Origin: G965200765 sp965200765 | GTDB lineage: Bacteria > Pseudomonadota > Gammaproteobacteria > Arenicellales > JAJDZL01 | Reading direction: 5' to 3' | DNA length: 64,000 nt | Assembly: GCA_965200765.1 (NCBI GenBank) | Contig: OZ241380.1 | Span: 372,001 to 436,000, forward strand | Part shown: positions 34,798 to 43,570 of the stretch, one piece after another | How positions within the stretch are numbered: position 1 is the stretch's first letter | How the letters are laid out: every line of letters starts with the position of its first letter | The notes under the pieces: generated by a model | Database searches by the model: none | What the model was told of the DNA's origin: nothing | What the model saw: only the letters and a program-made list of their open reading frames with translations | Translations under genes and position numbers: made by a program

Positions 34798-35767
34798 TGT
34801 CAGGCCTGGTTTTGAACCATCGTAGCGTCCACATGTACTGTTCGGGTGCTTGGAGAACGATTTCTTCGAAGACCGCATTCATTCGTCTTGCATCTTTAGT
34901 TTCGTTACCGGTCGGAAAATTCTCGAGCGGTTTTTCAATGCTGGCATAGTAATGTCCGGTTCGACCATCAAATTTGGTATGGAAGGGCAACACAATTGCA
35001 TTTGTCAACTTTGCCAGTCGTCCGAGTGTAGTCAGAGTTGCTGAAACGGTTCCCAAAAATGGAACAAATACCGAGTTTCGTTCACCGAAGTCTTCGTCAG
35101 GAATATAAATGCAGGCGATGTTCTGTTGCAAGTTTCGAATGAGTTTCCGAATTCCTTGCGATCTCGAGTAGACTTTCAGTCCAAAACGGGCGCGTCCGCT
35201 TGCAACCAGTCGGTTCGACAGGGGGTTTCTGAGCTCTTGCATCATGGTGCAGGCCGGGATGTCACGCGCGAGCAGAGTGCCTGTCAAGTCTGTGCCAACC
35301 ATATGCGGTGTCAAAAATATCACTGGACGATTTTGTGACTGAGCTTCCCGCCAATGTTCCATGCCGCTGATATGGATGAAATCATTAAGCCGTTTTTCTC
35401 GTGCCAGCCATACCATTCCCAGATCAACAACTATTTGTCCATAAATTCGAAAATGATCCCGCAACAGTTGATTTCTTTTTTCCAGTGGCCAATGAGGGAA
35501 GCACAACTCCAAATTTGTCCGTGCAATTGACCGGCGTTTTTTGTTCAGATAGTAGAACCAGTCGCCCACGACTGAACCAATCCTGAGTGCCACTTTGCGG
35601 GGCAACCTTCCAATGATTGTCAATACTGCCAGTCCTGCCCAGGTAAGCCAGTAGCCCGGATGATAAATTGGCCCCGGAATCTCAGGCTTGTATGTTGAAT
35701 CGTTCTCCAGTTTTTGACCGGATTGTTGGACTTCGTTTTGTACTGCCATCGGGTTTATACCGGCCAA
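34778..35767 (-). CDS. LpxL/HtrB-like acyltransferase
   Basis: 329 aa. Same family as its neighbour but with an intact H-x4-D motif (PHMVGTDLTGTLL, ~residue 157), plus IARTNLELCFPHWPLEKR, ACIYIPDEDFG and EQYMWTLRWFKTRP. Predicted to acylate lipid A or a related lipid at the inner membrane. An internal ATG at 35749 is an alternative start. Together with the paralog and two glycosyltransferases it forms a compact minus-strand run; the acyl acceptor is unknown. Confidence 0.9.
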   Translation of the reverse strand: MAGINPMAVQNEVQQSGQKLENDSTYKPEIPGPIYHPGYWLTWAGLAVLTIIGRLPRKVALRIGSVVGDWFYYLNKKRRSIARTNLELCFPHWPLEKRNQLLRDHFRIYGQIVVDLGMVWLAREKRLNDFIHISGMEHWREAQSQNRPVIFLTPHMVGTDLTGTLLARDIPACTMMQELRNPLSNRLVASGRARFGLKVYSRSQGIRKLIRNLQQNIACIYIPDEDFGERNSVFVPFLGTVSATLTTLGRLAKLTNAIVLPFHTKFDGRTGHYYASIEKPLENFPTGNETKDARRMNAVFEEIVLQAPEQYMWTLRWFKTRPDNGSDLY

Positions 35768-35797
35768 CTGAATGGAGTGTGAACTGGAACCGACATT

Positions 35798-36436
35798 CTA
35801 CGACTGATCGATTAATTCTTGCAATTCCGGGACGAATTGAATTGCTTGCTGGTAATCGTCCCAAGTGTCAACGTCCTGTTGACACTCCAATATCGTATCA
35901 AACCAAATGCCAAGATCGGTCAATTGATTGATAGTAGATTGCGCTACTGTGCTTTCACCCCAGCGAATATCATCGAACATTCCGGCAATGTACTGTTGCA
36001 ATCCGATGAAGTAGAATCCACCGTCGGCACTGGGGCCAAATACATTTAAACCTTGCTGTAATTGTTGATACGCCCATTGCAGTTGACTGGCAGAAACTTG
36101 AGGAATATCGCACCCCATAACACCGACTGCAGAGGCATTTGCAAGTTCATCGCGTATGGCAAGTTCCATTTTTCTGCCCAAGTCACCGCTCGACTGCTGT
36201 TTCAAGGCAATGTCATGTTGTTGGCAAAGATTTTTAAGTGCAGGATGATTTTTGTCCGGACTGATGTACATGCACACCGGCCCCGGCCAACTTTGAGCGG
36301 CTGTAAGAACGGTAAATTTGATCATGCCGAGTGCGATTTGAGCAGATTTTTCTGCGGAACAATGCGGCGTAAAGCGAGTTTTCACGAAACCGGGTACGGG
36401 AGATTTTGCAAACAATGCAAGAACAGGAAGCCTCAT
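35798..36436 (-). CDS. TIGR04282-type (DUF2064) glycosyltransferase
   Basis: 212 aa from ATG 36436, overlapping the upstream gene as ATGA; a longer frame to 36511 runs inside that gene. ALFAKSPVPGFVKTRFTP is the signature of the family, a nucleotidyl/glycosyl-transferase-A fold (GVMGCDIPQVS, PSADGGFYFIGL). The family was named for gene neighbourhoods linked to arsenosugar synthesis; no arsenic genes are seen here, so the real product is open. Works presumably with the next gene. Confidence 0.86.
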   Translation of the reverse strand: MRLPVLALFAKSPVPGFVKTRFTPHCSAEKSAQIALGMIKFTVLTAAQSWPGPVCMYISPDKNHPALKNLCQQHDIALKQQSSGDLGRKMELAIRDELANASAVGVMGCDIPQVSASQLQWAYQQLQQGLNVFGPSADGGFYFIGLQQYIAGMFDDIRWGESTVAQSTINQLTDLGIWFDTILECQQDVDTWDDYQQAIQFVPELQELIDQS

Positions 36437-37140
36437 TTGTTCGTCGCTTTGTACATGGCCGCTAGTTTCGCCGGAGAAACCCCGATCCAGTTCAAAAACC
36501 GCAGTTTCCACATCAGGACGATGGTGTGCAAGTAGCCTTTCTGTTCCCAGCGCCGCGCGGAAGTAATAACCGGAGTCTTGATTCGGGCCGGACGACCGTA
36601 CTGCTTCAATTTACGCGAGATTTCAACATCTTCCATCAGCGGAATTTTGGGAAAGCCACCAACTGCTTCAAATAGTTGCCTGTGCATGAAAATTGCCTGG
36701 TCACCGGTGCAGATTCCAGTTGCGGCAGAGCGCAAATTCATAAAAAAGCTCACCATTCTCATGATCCGGTTGGGGTTATCGAAGCGAATATCAAAACGTC
36801 CCCACCCGTGTGCATGATGCAACTCTTGCAGAATTTTGTGCGGTGCAGAATTTGGAACTTCTGTATCGGCATGCAAAAACCAAAATACATCGTGGCGAGC
36901 TGCATTTGCCCCTGCATTCATTTGTGTCGCGCGCCCTGGTACCGGGCTTTGAACAATATGAACGAGGCTATTGACAGACTGCAGCATCTGCAAAGAAGAC
37001 AAGGTTTCAGGGTCGTTGCTGGCATCTGATATCACAATTTCTGCCAGATGATCCAGTTCTGCGACCCGACCGAGTTTCTCCAGTACTTCTGGTGGCTCAT
37101 TGAACACTGGCACAATGACTGAAATTTTTGGATCTGTCAA
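36433..37140 (-). CDS. TIGR04283-type family 2 glycosyltransferase
   Basis: 235 aa. GT2 fold: ISVIVPVFNEPPEVLEKL, GRATQMNAGANAARHDVFWFLHADTEVP (metal-binding HADTE), GICTGDQAIFMHRQLFEAVGGFP, LMEDVEISRKLKQYG and a C-terminal membrane-associated helix. This pairs with TIGR04282 proteins in many genomes. Translationally coupled with that gene here. Adds a sugar to an unknown acceptor. Confidence 0.9.
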   Translation of the reverse strand: MTDPKISVIVPVFNEPPEVLEKLGRVAELDHLAEIVISDASNDPETLSSLQMLQSVNSLVHIVQSPVPGRATQMNAGANAARHDVFWFLHADTEVPNSAPHKILQELHHAHGWGRFDIRFDNPNRIMRMVSFFMNLRSAATGICTGDQAIFMHRQLFEAVGGFPKIPLMEDVEISRKLKQYGRPARIKTPVITSARRWEQKGYLHTIVLMWKLRFLNWIGVSPAKLAAMYKATNK

Positions 37141-37190
37141 AAGTCAGATTGGCTTGTCAAAATTAAAATGCACCAAGAAATTTCAATATG

Positions 37191-38399
37191 CTACAACTGG
37201 CGACCTTTGGCAGCTGCAACTCGCAGTCGCAACGCGTTCAATCGAATAAAGCCTGCGGCATCGGACTGCGTGTATGCTCCGGTTGTATCGTCAAAAGAAG
37301 CAATGGCTTCGTCATACATCGAGAACTGCGATTTGCGCCCCAGGACCGTTACACTGCCTTTATACAGACGTAGCTTGACGACTCCGTTCACAAGTTCTTG
37401 TGTGCTGTCAATCATTTCCTGCAGTGCAATCCGTTCCGGGCTCCACCAGTAGCCGTTGTAAACAAGCCGCGAGTAGCGCGGTGCCAAATCTTCTTTCAGG
37501 TGCATGATTTCCCGATCGAGTGTCAGCGATTCCATTGCCCGATGAGCAGTATGCAAAATCGTTCCTCCGGGCGTTTCATAACAACCGCGTGACTTCATTC
37601 CGATGTAGCGGTTTTCAACAATATCAACGCGACCAATGCCGTGTCGTCCACCGGCTTCATTCAGCCAGGTCAAAATTTGTGCCGGAGTGCCTGTATCTTT
37701 GTTGAACTGGACGGCGTTGCCGTTCTCAAATGTTATTTCGATGGTCTCGGGATCGTCTGGCGCATTCAGGGGATTGACGGAGTGTCGCCACATGTCCTCT
37801 TGAGGAGGATGCCAGGGATCTTCAAGTTCCCCGCCTTCGTAGGAAGTATGAAGCAGATTTGTGTCCATGGAATAGTTTGCTTTGCCGCCGGCGCGTTTTT
37901 CAACTTCGATACCTTCGGCATCAGCGAAATTCAGCAAGTCGTCTCTGGATTCCAGTGTCCATTCGCGCCACGGTGAGATGACTTGTATTTCGGGCATCAA
38001 CGCGTAGGCCCCCAGTTCAAACCTGATCTGGTCGTTGCCTTTGCCGGTAGCGCCGTGTGAAATTGCATCGGCACCGATTTCCCGGGCAATATCCACCAAA
38101 TGCTTGGCAATCAATGGCCGTGCAATTGAAGTGCCAAGTAGATAAACCCCTTCGTACAAAGCGTTGGCGCGGAACATTGGAAAAACGTAGTCGGCTACAA
38201 ATTCCTCGGTCAGGTCGCGGACAAAGATTTCCTTGATGCCGGACGCATGGGCTTTTGCTTCAATTTGGTCCAGATCGTCCACGTTTCCGATATCCGCCGT
38301 AAATGTAGCGACTTCGCACTCATAGGTCTTCTGCAACCAGCGCAGAATTACAGCAGTATCGAGTCCGCCGGAATACGCCAACACAATTTTTTTCGGCAT
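37191..38399 (-). CDS. argG: Argininosuccinate synthase
   Basis: 402 aa. ATP-dependent joining of citrulline and aspartate (EC 6.3.4.5). N-terminal PP-loop AYSGGLDTAVILRWL (residues 7-21), SHGATGKGNDQIRFELG, and EDPWHPPQEDMW. Size and all motifs are normal for the ~400-aa group. A GGAGG-like site (AAGGAGG) precedes the ATG. It stands alone on the minus strand, near argF on the plus strand. Confidence 0.96.
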   Translation of the reverse strand: MPKKIVLAYSGGLDTAVILRWLQKTYECEVATFTADIGNVDDLDQIEAKAHASGIKEIFVRDLTEEFVADYVFPMFRANALYEGVYLLGTSIARPLIAKHLVDIAREIGADAISHGATGKGNDQIRFELGAYALMPEIQVISPWREWTLESRDDLLNFADAEGIEVEKRAGGKANYSMDTNLLHTSYEGGELEDPWHPPQEDMWRHSVNPLNAPDDPETIEITFENGNAVQFNKDTGTPAQILTWLNEAGGRHGIGRVDIVENRYIGMKSRGCYETPGGTILHTAHRAMESLTLDREIMHLKEDLAPRYSRLVYNGYWWSPERIALQEMIDSTQELVNGVVKLRLYKGSVTVLGRKSQFSMYDEAIASFDDTTGAYTQSDAAGFIRLNALRLRVAAAKGRQL

Positions 38400-38734
38400 T
38401 GAACCTCCTTGTAATTTGTTGAAAATATGAAAACTAGCTGTGAACCGACCGCATACCTTGTATAATACCTGTCAGATAAGGATTCAACCAAAACCGCAAT
38501 GACTCCGCATCCTGATTGGTAAAGGCGGACGCAACATGTAGTCGAAACCAATTTTACATTGAAACGGGATGTGAGAAGGGTATTCTTGTTGCTGAATCTG
38601 CCGGAGTGATTCACTTGCAGGCAGAGGCAACAATGAACCGACGTGCAAGGTGCAATATTATTTCGTCTGCCTGCGGTGATGGGAATCCAAATCAGTTTTA
38701 TTTGAACCATGAGATATTTTGAAGGGTGAATTTC
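38400..38734. other. Intergenic region between argG and the membrane peptide
   Basis: Divergent promoter region. Only short spurious frames; no structured element I can name. Confidence 0.4.
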
Positions 38735-38842
38735 ATGAAAAATCCGCTTGATTCCATTACCGGTACCATTATTGCCGGATTGGTGCTGACTGTTGTGCTG
38801 TATATATTTGCCAGCAATTTTTTGCCGCTGGGCGGCATGTAA
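38735..38842 (+). CDS. 35-aa single-helix membrane peptide
   Basis: MKNPLDSITGTIIAGLVLTV then a further 15 residues ending LPLGGM. One hydrophobic helix (about residues 10-28) with a ribosome site GAAGGGTGA upstream of the ATG. It lies 44 nt before the PuuD-like membrane protein, so it may be a small subunit of the same complex. I do not recognise it. Confidence 0.6.
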   Translation: MKNPLDSITGTIIAGLVLTVVLYIFASNFLPLGGM

Positions 38843-38886
38843 CCGGCAGAATTGCCTTCAATTACTAACATCTAGGAGGTAACTCA

Positions 38887-39375
38887 ATGGACTTGTTAAT
38901 CGACAGGTGGTTACATATCTTGGCCGGCGTGACATGGGTAGGATTACTGTATTACTTTAATTTTGTTCAGGTTCCGGGTCTGGCCAAAGCCAAGGCAGAC
39001 GGGACCGCGGCAGGAATTACCAAGCATATTGCTCCCCGGGCCTTGTTGTGGTTTCGGTGGGCGGCAGTCGCGACCTGGTTGACCGGGGCGTACTATTTGA
39101 TGAGGTCAGCGACATTCGGCGATGCTTTCATTCTGCAGGGACCGCATGCTTATCTGGGACTGGGTGCATGGCTTGGAACGATCATGCTATTCAATGTCTG
39201 GGTGCTGATCTGGCCGAATCAGAAAAAAGTTTTGGGCTTGGTTGAAGCCACCGACGAAGAGAAAGCCAAGGCTGCGAGAGTGGCATTGCTTGCCTCTCGT
39301 ACGAACACCATGCTCTCGATTCCAATGCTGTTCTTTATGGTAACCGGATCGCTGGCGCATGGCGGAATGTTCTGA
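38887..39375 (+). CDS. PuuD-like (urate-hydroxylase N-terminal domain) membrane protein without cytochrome
   Basis: 162 aa, ribosome site TAGGAGGT. About four membrane helices: WLHILAGVTWVGLLYYFNFV near the start, LLWFRWAAVATWLTGAYYL and AYLGLGAWLGTIMLFNVWVLI, ending NTMLSIPMLFFMVTGSLAH. This resembles the membrane part of PuuD (compare THLVVGIAWIGASFYFNWLE in the 20.8-kb gene) but has neither the second half nor the haem domain. Its function is unknown: perhaps a quinone- or haem-linked membrane protein. Followed by a clear terminator. Confidence 0.8.
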   Translation: MDLLIDRWLHILAGVTWVGLLYYFNFVQVPGLAKAKADGTAAGITKHIAPRALLWFRWAAVATWLTGAYYLMRSATFGDAFILQGPHAYLGLGAWLGTIMLFNVWVLIWPNQKKVLGLVEATDEEKAKAARVALLASRTNTMLSIPMLFFMVTGSLAHGGMF

Positions 39376-39405
39376 TTTCGGAAAAAACCGTTGATTAAAA
39401 TGCCG

Positions 39406-39430
39406 AGACCCGGTTATTCCGGGTCTTTGC
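39406..39430 (+). terminator. Rho-independent terminator
   Basis: AGACCCGG (39406-39413), loop TTATT, CCGGGTCT (39419-39426), then TTGCATTTT. Ends the membrane protein transcript just before argF. Confidence 0.75.
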
Positions 39431-39460
39431 ATTTTGAAATTGTTCCCGGTTGCTGTCTCC

Positions 39461-40372
39461 ATGCTCCGCCATTTTCTGACTCTCAAAGATTTCGACGCGG
39501 CCGATTTGCAAGCGTTGATTCAGCGTGCAATACAGTTGAAAGCCATTTGGCGTGAGCGACGTGAAAGTCCGAAAATCATGCTGGACCGAACTCTTGCGTT
39601 GGTGTTTGACAAAAGCTCGACTCGAACCCGCGTTTCGTTTGAGACTGCAGTTTATCAATTCGGCGGCAACTGCATATTCTTGGCACCGGGCGATACCCAG
39701 TTAACGCGCGGCGAGCCAATTGCAGATACATCCCGGGTCCTGTCCGGCATGGTTGATCTGATTGTGGTCCGGACGGGCCCGCACCGCAATGTGGAGACCT
39801 ACGCAGAATATTCCACGGTGCCGGTTATCAACGGACTTAGTGACACCTATCATCCATGCCAGTTGCTGGCCGATGTACAGACCTTTTGTGAGCTTCGCGG
39901 CAGTATTGCCGGCAAGAAAGTTGCATGGATCGGCGATGGCAACAATGTATGCCATTCGTGGGCCGTGGCCTCGGAAAAATTCGACTTTTCCTTGCGCATA
40001 TCGTCTCCCGATGGCTATGAGCCAAATTCAGAAGTAATTTCTTCACTAAAATCCGACATCCAACTGATGGCGAATCCAATGGAAGCTGCTGTCGGTGCGG
40101 ATATAGTGGTTACCGATACATGGGCCAGTATGGGGCAGGAAGATAAAAAGAGTGAACGTCTCAAAATATTTGGACCATTTCGCGTTACCCGCCAGATTAT
40201 GAATCAGGCTTCAACGGATGCAGTATTCATGCACTGCCTGCCAGCTTATCGGGGACAGGAAGTAGATGGAGATGTGCTTGACGGGCCGCAAAGCGTGGTG
40301 TGGGAAGAAGCTGAAAACAGACTTCATTCTCAAAAAGCCTTGATTGAGATGTTGCTCGGCGGAGGTGATTGA
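39461..40372 (+). CDS. argF: Ornithine carbamoyltransferase
   Basis: 303 aa from ATG 39461 (MLRHFLTLKDFD, the family's usual opening); an upstream TTG at 39434 adds nine unrelated residues. Makes citrulline from ornithine and carbamoyl phosphate (EC 2.1.3.3). Motifs: SSTRTRVSFE (carbamoyl-phosphate), HPCQLLAD, DTWASMGQE (the D-x-x-x-SMG ornithine loop, distinguishing it from acetylornithine enzymes) and MHCLPAYRGQEV. Followed by an ABC ATPase 8 nt on. Confidence 0.95.
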   Translation: MLRHFLTLKDFDAADLQALIQRAIQLKAIWRERRESPKIMLDRTLALVFDKSSTRTRVSFETAVYQFGGNCIFLAPGDTQLTRGEPIADTSRVLSGMVDLIVVRTGPHRNVETYAEYSTVPVINGLSDTYHPCQLLADVQTFCELRGSIAGKKVAWIGDGNNVCHSWAVASEKFDFSLRISSPDGYEPNSEVISSLKSDIQLMANPMEAAVGADIVVTDTWASMGQEDKKSERLKIFGPFRVTRQIMNQASTDAVFMHCLPAYRGQEVDGDVLDGPQSVVWEEAENRLHSQKALIEMLLGGGD

Positions 40373-40380
40373 ACTGATTT

Positions 40381-41421
40381 ATGAGTGAGCTGCTGGAACT
40401 TGATCAAGTAACGCTAAGCTACGGCAATTCAGTCATCGTTGATTCCTTTAGCCTTTCGGTAGGAAGAGGTGAAACTGCCAGTTTGCTGGGGCCGAGCGGT
40501 GTTGGCAAGACTACATTGCTCCGGGCGATTGCAGGTTTTCATCCGCTGGATTCGGGAGAAATTCAGATTGACGGGAAAGTAGTGTCCCGGCAAGACTATC
40601 ACTTGGAACCCGAAAAGCGAAAATTGGGTATGGTGTTTCAGGATTTTGCTTTGTTTCCCCATTTGACCGTAGCACAGAATGTCGCAATCGGCTTGCGGAA
40701 ATTACCCAAAAGCGAACGAATGAAACGAGTCCGGCAAATGCTTGAACGCTTGAGTATAAACAACCTGGCAGAACGATATCCTCATCAGATTTCAGGCGGA
40801 CAACAGCAACGTGTGGCAGTCGCCCGGGCACTGGTACCTCGTCCTGAATTAATACTGATGGATGAACCGTTCTCGAATCTTGATGTGGAAACTCACGAAC
40901 AAGTTGTCAATGAAATTCGCGAGTTGTTTGCTGAACAGGAAACGACTTCGATTTTGGTTACACATCATCAGCAAGATGCGTTTTCATTTTCCAATCGGAT
41001 TGCAGTTGTGTATGAAGGCAAATTACTGCAGTGGGATACCCCGTACCGTATCTACCATGAACCCAGTAGCAGGTTTGTCGCCGATTTTATTGGTGAAGGT
41101 GTATTCTTGCCCGGACTGATTACCAATCAACACAATGTTCAAACGGAACTTGGTGTCATCAATGGCCACAAAGTGGATTACCCGGCTGGAGCACAAGTGG
41201 ACGTTTTGATTCGTCCAGATGATATTGTTGTGGATGATGACAGCGAAATTCAGCTCCGAATTGTTCGCAAGGAATTTCGCGGATCAAACATAATGTATAC
41301 ACTGCGACTTTCTGACGGGAAAGATGTACTTTCATTGGCACCAAGTCACTGTAATTATTCAGTTGGCGAGTTCATTACAGTTCGACTGGATGCGGAACAC
41401 GTCGTTGCGTTCCGGGACTGA
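40381..41421 (+). CDS. ABC transporter ATP-binding protein (FbpC/PotA-like)
   Basis: 346 aa. Walker A GPSGVGKTT (~residues 37-45), Q-loop, signature ISGGQQQRVAVARAL, Walker B LILMDEPFSNLD and the switch His; the C-terminal ~110 residues form a TOBE-like regulatory domain with DVLIRPDDIVVDDD. This is the importer ATPase class for ferric iron, polyamines or sulfate. No permease or binding protein follows, so its partners must be elsewhere. It shares a transcript with argF by spacing. Confidence 0.88.
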   Translation: MSELLELDQVTLSYGNSVIVDSFSLSVGRGETASLLGPSGVGKTTLLRAIAGFHPLDSGEIQIDGKVVSRQDYHLEPEKRKLGMVFQDFALFPHLTVAQNVAIGLRKLPKSERMKRVRQMLERLSINNLAERYPHQISGGQQQRVAVARALVPRPELILMDEPFSNLDVETHEQVVNEIRELFAEQETTSILVTHHQQDAFSFSNRIAVVYEGKLLQWDTPYRIYHEPSSRFVADFIGEGVFLPGLITNQHNVQTELGVINGHKVDYPAGAQVDVLIRPDDIVVDDDSEIQLRIVRKEFRGSNIMYTLRLSDGKDVLSLAPSHCNYSVGEFITVRLDAEHVVAFRD

Positions 41422-41432
41422 GGCGAAGGAAC

Positions 41433-41466
41433 AAAAAAAGAACAGACAGTGAGTTGCTGTCTGTTC
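41433..41466 (-). terminator. Rho-independent terminator of rpoH
   Basis: GAACAGACAG (41440-41449) pairs with CTGTCTGTTC (41457-41466); on the minus strand the stem is followed by seven U (41433-41439). It may also end the plus-strand argF/ABC transcript. Confidence 0.88.
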
Positions 41467-41489
41467 AATCACCAAAGTGATCAGCTTGA

Positions 41490-42365
41490 TTAAGCGCTAA
41501 GTTCGTATTCTCCCAGTGAATTTCGCAACTTGAGCATTGCATTTCGCTCAATTTGGCGAATTCGCTCGGCGGACAGTTCGTATTTGTTCGCAAGTTCCCT
41601 GAGAGGTGTTTTCTTGGTGTCTTCAGTCAACCATCGTTGCACGATGATATCCCGACTTCGATCATCCAGTTCATTCAGCGCCTTCGTCAGCAAATTGTTA
41701 CGTTCGATTTCTGTTTGATTTCGCTCGTAGTTCAGTTCCGGATTGTACGAATTATCCTCTATATACTGCTCGGGTGCCGATACGTAAGAGCCATCTTCGT
41801 CTTCACTGTTACCCGGGTTGAACGAGACTTCGCTTTTGGTCATTCGAACTTCCATCAGACGAACGTCTTTTTCGGGCACGTCCAAATCACTGGCGAGTTG
41901 TTTGATTTCCGATTCAGTCATCGGTTCCAGCGATTGTCGCCTGTTTCTCAGATTGAAGAACAGTTTTCGTTGTGCCTTGGTTGTTGCCACACGCACGATT
42001 TTCCAGTTCTTGAGAATGAAGTCATAGATGTCTGCTCTGATCCAATGCACTGCAAATGACACCAGACGGATATTGCGTTTCGGGTCGAAGCGTTTGACAG
42101 CCTTCATCAAACCGATATTTCCTTCCTGAATCAAATCACCCAGAGGCAGTCCGTAGCCCATGAACCGATTGGCAATTTGCACTACGTACCGCAGGTTGGA
42201 TAGTACAAGCCGCTGTGCTGCTTCGATGTCTTCGTATTCACGATAACGCTCCGCGAGCGCGCGTTCTTCCTCCGCGCTGAGAAGCGGCACCGCATACACA
42301 GACTTGATGTATGCAGACAGATTATGGGTCTTCAATACGGGTAAATTCATAGTCATATCAGTCAA
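41490..42365 (-). CDS. rpoH: RNA polymerase heat-shock sigma factor (sigma-32)
   Basis: 291 aa. Sigma-70 family group 3: region 2 (LVLSNLRYVVQIANRFMGYGLPLGDLIQEGNIGLMKAVKRFDP), the RpoH box (QRKLFFNLR) and region 4 (LRELANKYELSAERIRQIERNAMLKLR). An alternative ATG lies three codons in. It lies in the usual gammaproteobacterial position after ftsYEX. A perfect CIRCE operator overlaps its promoter 25 nt upstream, so HrcA repression is predicted. This is unusual, as CIRCE normally governs groESL or hrcA. Confidence 0.96.
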   Translation of the reverse strand: MTDMTMNLPVLKTHNLSAYIKSVYAVPLLSAEEERALAERYREYEDIEAAQRLVLSNLRYVVQIANRFMGYGLPLGDLIQEGNIGLMKAVKRFDPKRNIRLVSFAVHWIRADIYDFILKNWKIVRVATTKAQRKLFFNLRNRRQSLEPMTESEIKQLASDLDVPEKDVRLMEVRMTKSEVSFNPGNSEDEDGSYVSAPEQYIEDNSYNPELNYERNQTEIERNNLLTKALNELDDRSRDIIVQRWLTEDTKKTPLRELANKYELSAERIRQIERNAMLKLRNSLGEYELSA

Positions 42366-42389
42366 ATTGTCCCTCGCTAATTTACTGTA

Positions 42390-42416
42390 TTAGCACTCAC
42401 TATACCAGAGTGCTAA
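42390..42416. promoter_or_regulatory. CIRCE element (HrcA operator) upstream of rpoH
   Basis: TTAGCACTC (42390-42398), nine-base spacer, GAGTGCTAA (42408-42416): an exact match to the CIRCE consensus. It overlaps the spacer and -10 box of the rpoH promoter. Confidence 0.95.
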
Positions 42417-42428
42417 TCCATTTGTCAA
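42399..42428 (-). promoter_or_regulatory. Sigma-70 type promoter of rpoH
   Basis: On the minus strand TTGACA (42428-42423), 18-nt spacer, TATAGT (42404-42399). CIRCE covers the -10 box and the adjoining spacer, so HrcA binding would block polymerase. Confidence 0.75.
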
Positions 42429-42650
42429 GTAATTTTATAACCAATATATGTCCGAATTCGGTGATTTCAACAATTCTTGCAAAAGTTTAAGTTGTGTGCA
42501 AGATTCATTGGTTTTGATTCGTGAGTGAATCCTGCTCTCACTGCGTCGTAGTGCGTCTTGGACCATGGTCGCTTCAGGGCCCTTGTTTGAAACAAATCAG
42601 GTGCGAAAATGCCATTGGACCGGCTATCAGTTCAGCGGAAACAGGAACGC

Positions 42651-43568
42651 TCAATTTTTCGGTGTCAACCTTCGCAAATGGGCATCAACCGCGAGACGAG
42701 ATGCAACCCAGCTGAATATCATCGTAATCAACAAAATCAATAACCACTGTAGCCACGGTATTGACTGAATCTGGAAATTGCTTTCGTACAGCTTGGCAAG
42801 TTCATTGACCGGACCGGCAACCCAGGTTATCACCAACTCTGTAATCAGGTAGGCAATACCCAAGCTGAATAGTCCGTGCAATATACCGCTGTATATGAAG
42901 GGCCGTCGAATGAAGGCTTTTGTTCCACCGATATTATCGAAGACCGTGATTTCTTCGGACCGATTGGCAACCGCCATGCGGGTAGTGTTCCCGATGAGCA
43001 GTACAGCTGCCAGAACAAGGATTGTTGAAATCAGCGCGAACAGAATGCGGGCGAGTTGAATGAAACCGTGAAGCCGTTGCACCCACTCCAGATCAACCTG
43101 CACAGTTTCTACAGGGTCAAGCTTGCCTAGCTGTTCAGCGAGCAAGCGCATGCTTTCGGGAGAATGATGGCTTTCGGCGGGAAAGACTATTATCACATTC
43201 GGTATTGGATTGTCCGGAACATACTCTTCAATTGTTACCAAACCGGTTGTTGTCTTGAACTCTTCCAAAGCATCCTTGGCAAGTAATAGCTGAACAGTGG
43301 AAAATCGCTCGTCTTGTTCGAGTTCTGCATACAGGGAATCGACTGCTGGAGTATCTGCATTCTTTGCAAGAAACAAAGAAAGTTGCGGCTGGTTTTCCCA
43401 CTGGGTTGCAATTGCCTGAATATTCAAAGTCAGCATATGCAAGCCAATTGGAAGGCAGAGAATCACTCCGATTGCTGTAATGGTGAACAGAGTTGGAATC
43501 GGTGACCGCCACATTCTTCCCAGACTCGAGAAAAATGCTTGTGCGTGAAGTGCGAACAAAGCAGACAT
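42651..43568 (-). CDS. ftsX: Cell division protein FtsX
   Basis: 305 aa. Four membrane helices with a large periplasmic loop (about residues 45-165), an FtsX-type permease domain (EITVFDNIGGTKAFIRRPFIYSGILHGLFS). With FtsE it recruits and activates septal murein hydrolysis. It begins two nt after the ftsE stop. No oddity. Confidence 0.96.
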   Translation of the reverse strand: MSALFALHAQAFFSSLGRMWRSPIPTLFTITAIGVILCLPIGLHMLTLNIQAIATQWENQPQLSLFLAKNADTPAVDSLYAELEQDERFSTVQLLLAKDALEEFKTTTGLVTIEEYVPDNPIPNVIIVFPAESHHSPESMRLLAEQLGKLDPVETVQVDLEWVQRLHGFIQLARILFALISTILVLAAVLLIGNTTRMAVANRSEEITVFDNIGGTKAFIRRPFIYSGILHGLFSLGIAYLITELVITWVAGPVNELAKLYESNFQIQSIPWLQWLLILLITMIFSWVASRLAVDAHLRRLTPKN

Positions 43569-43570
43569 TT

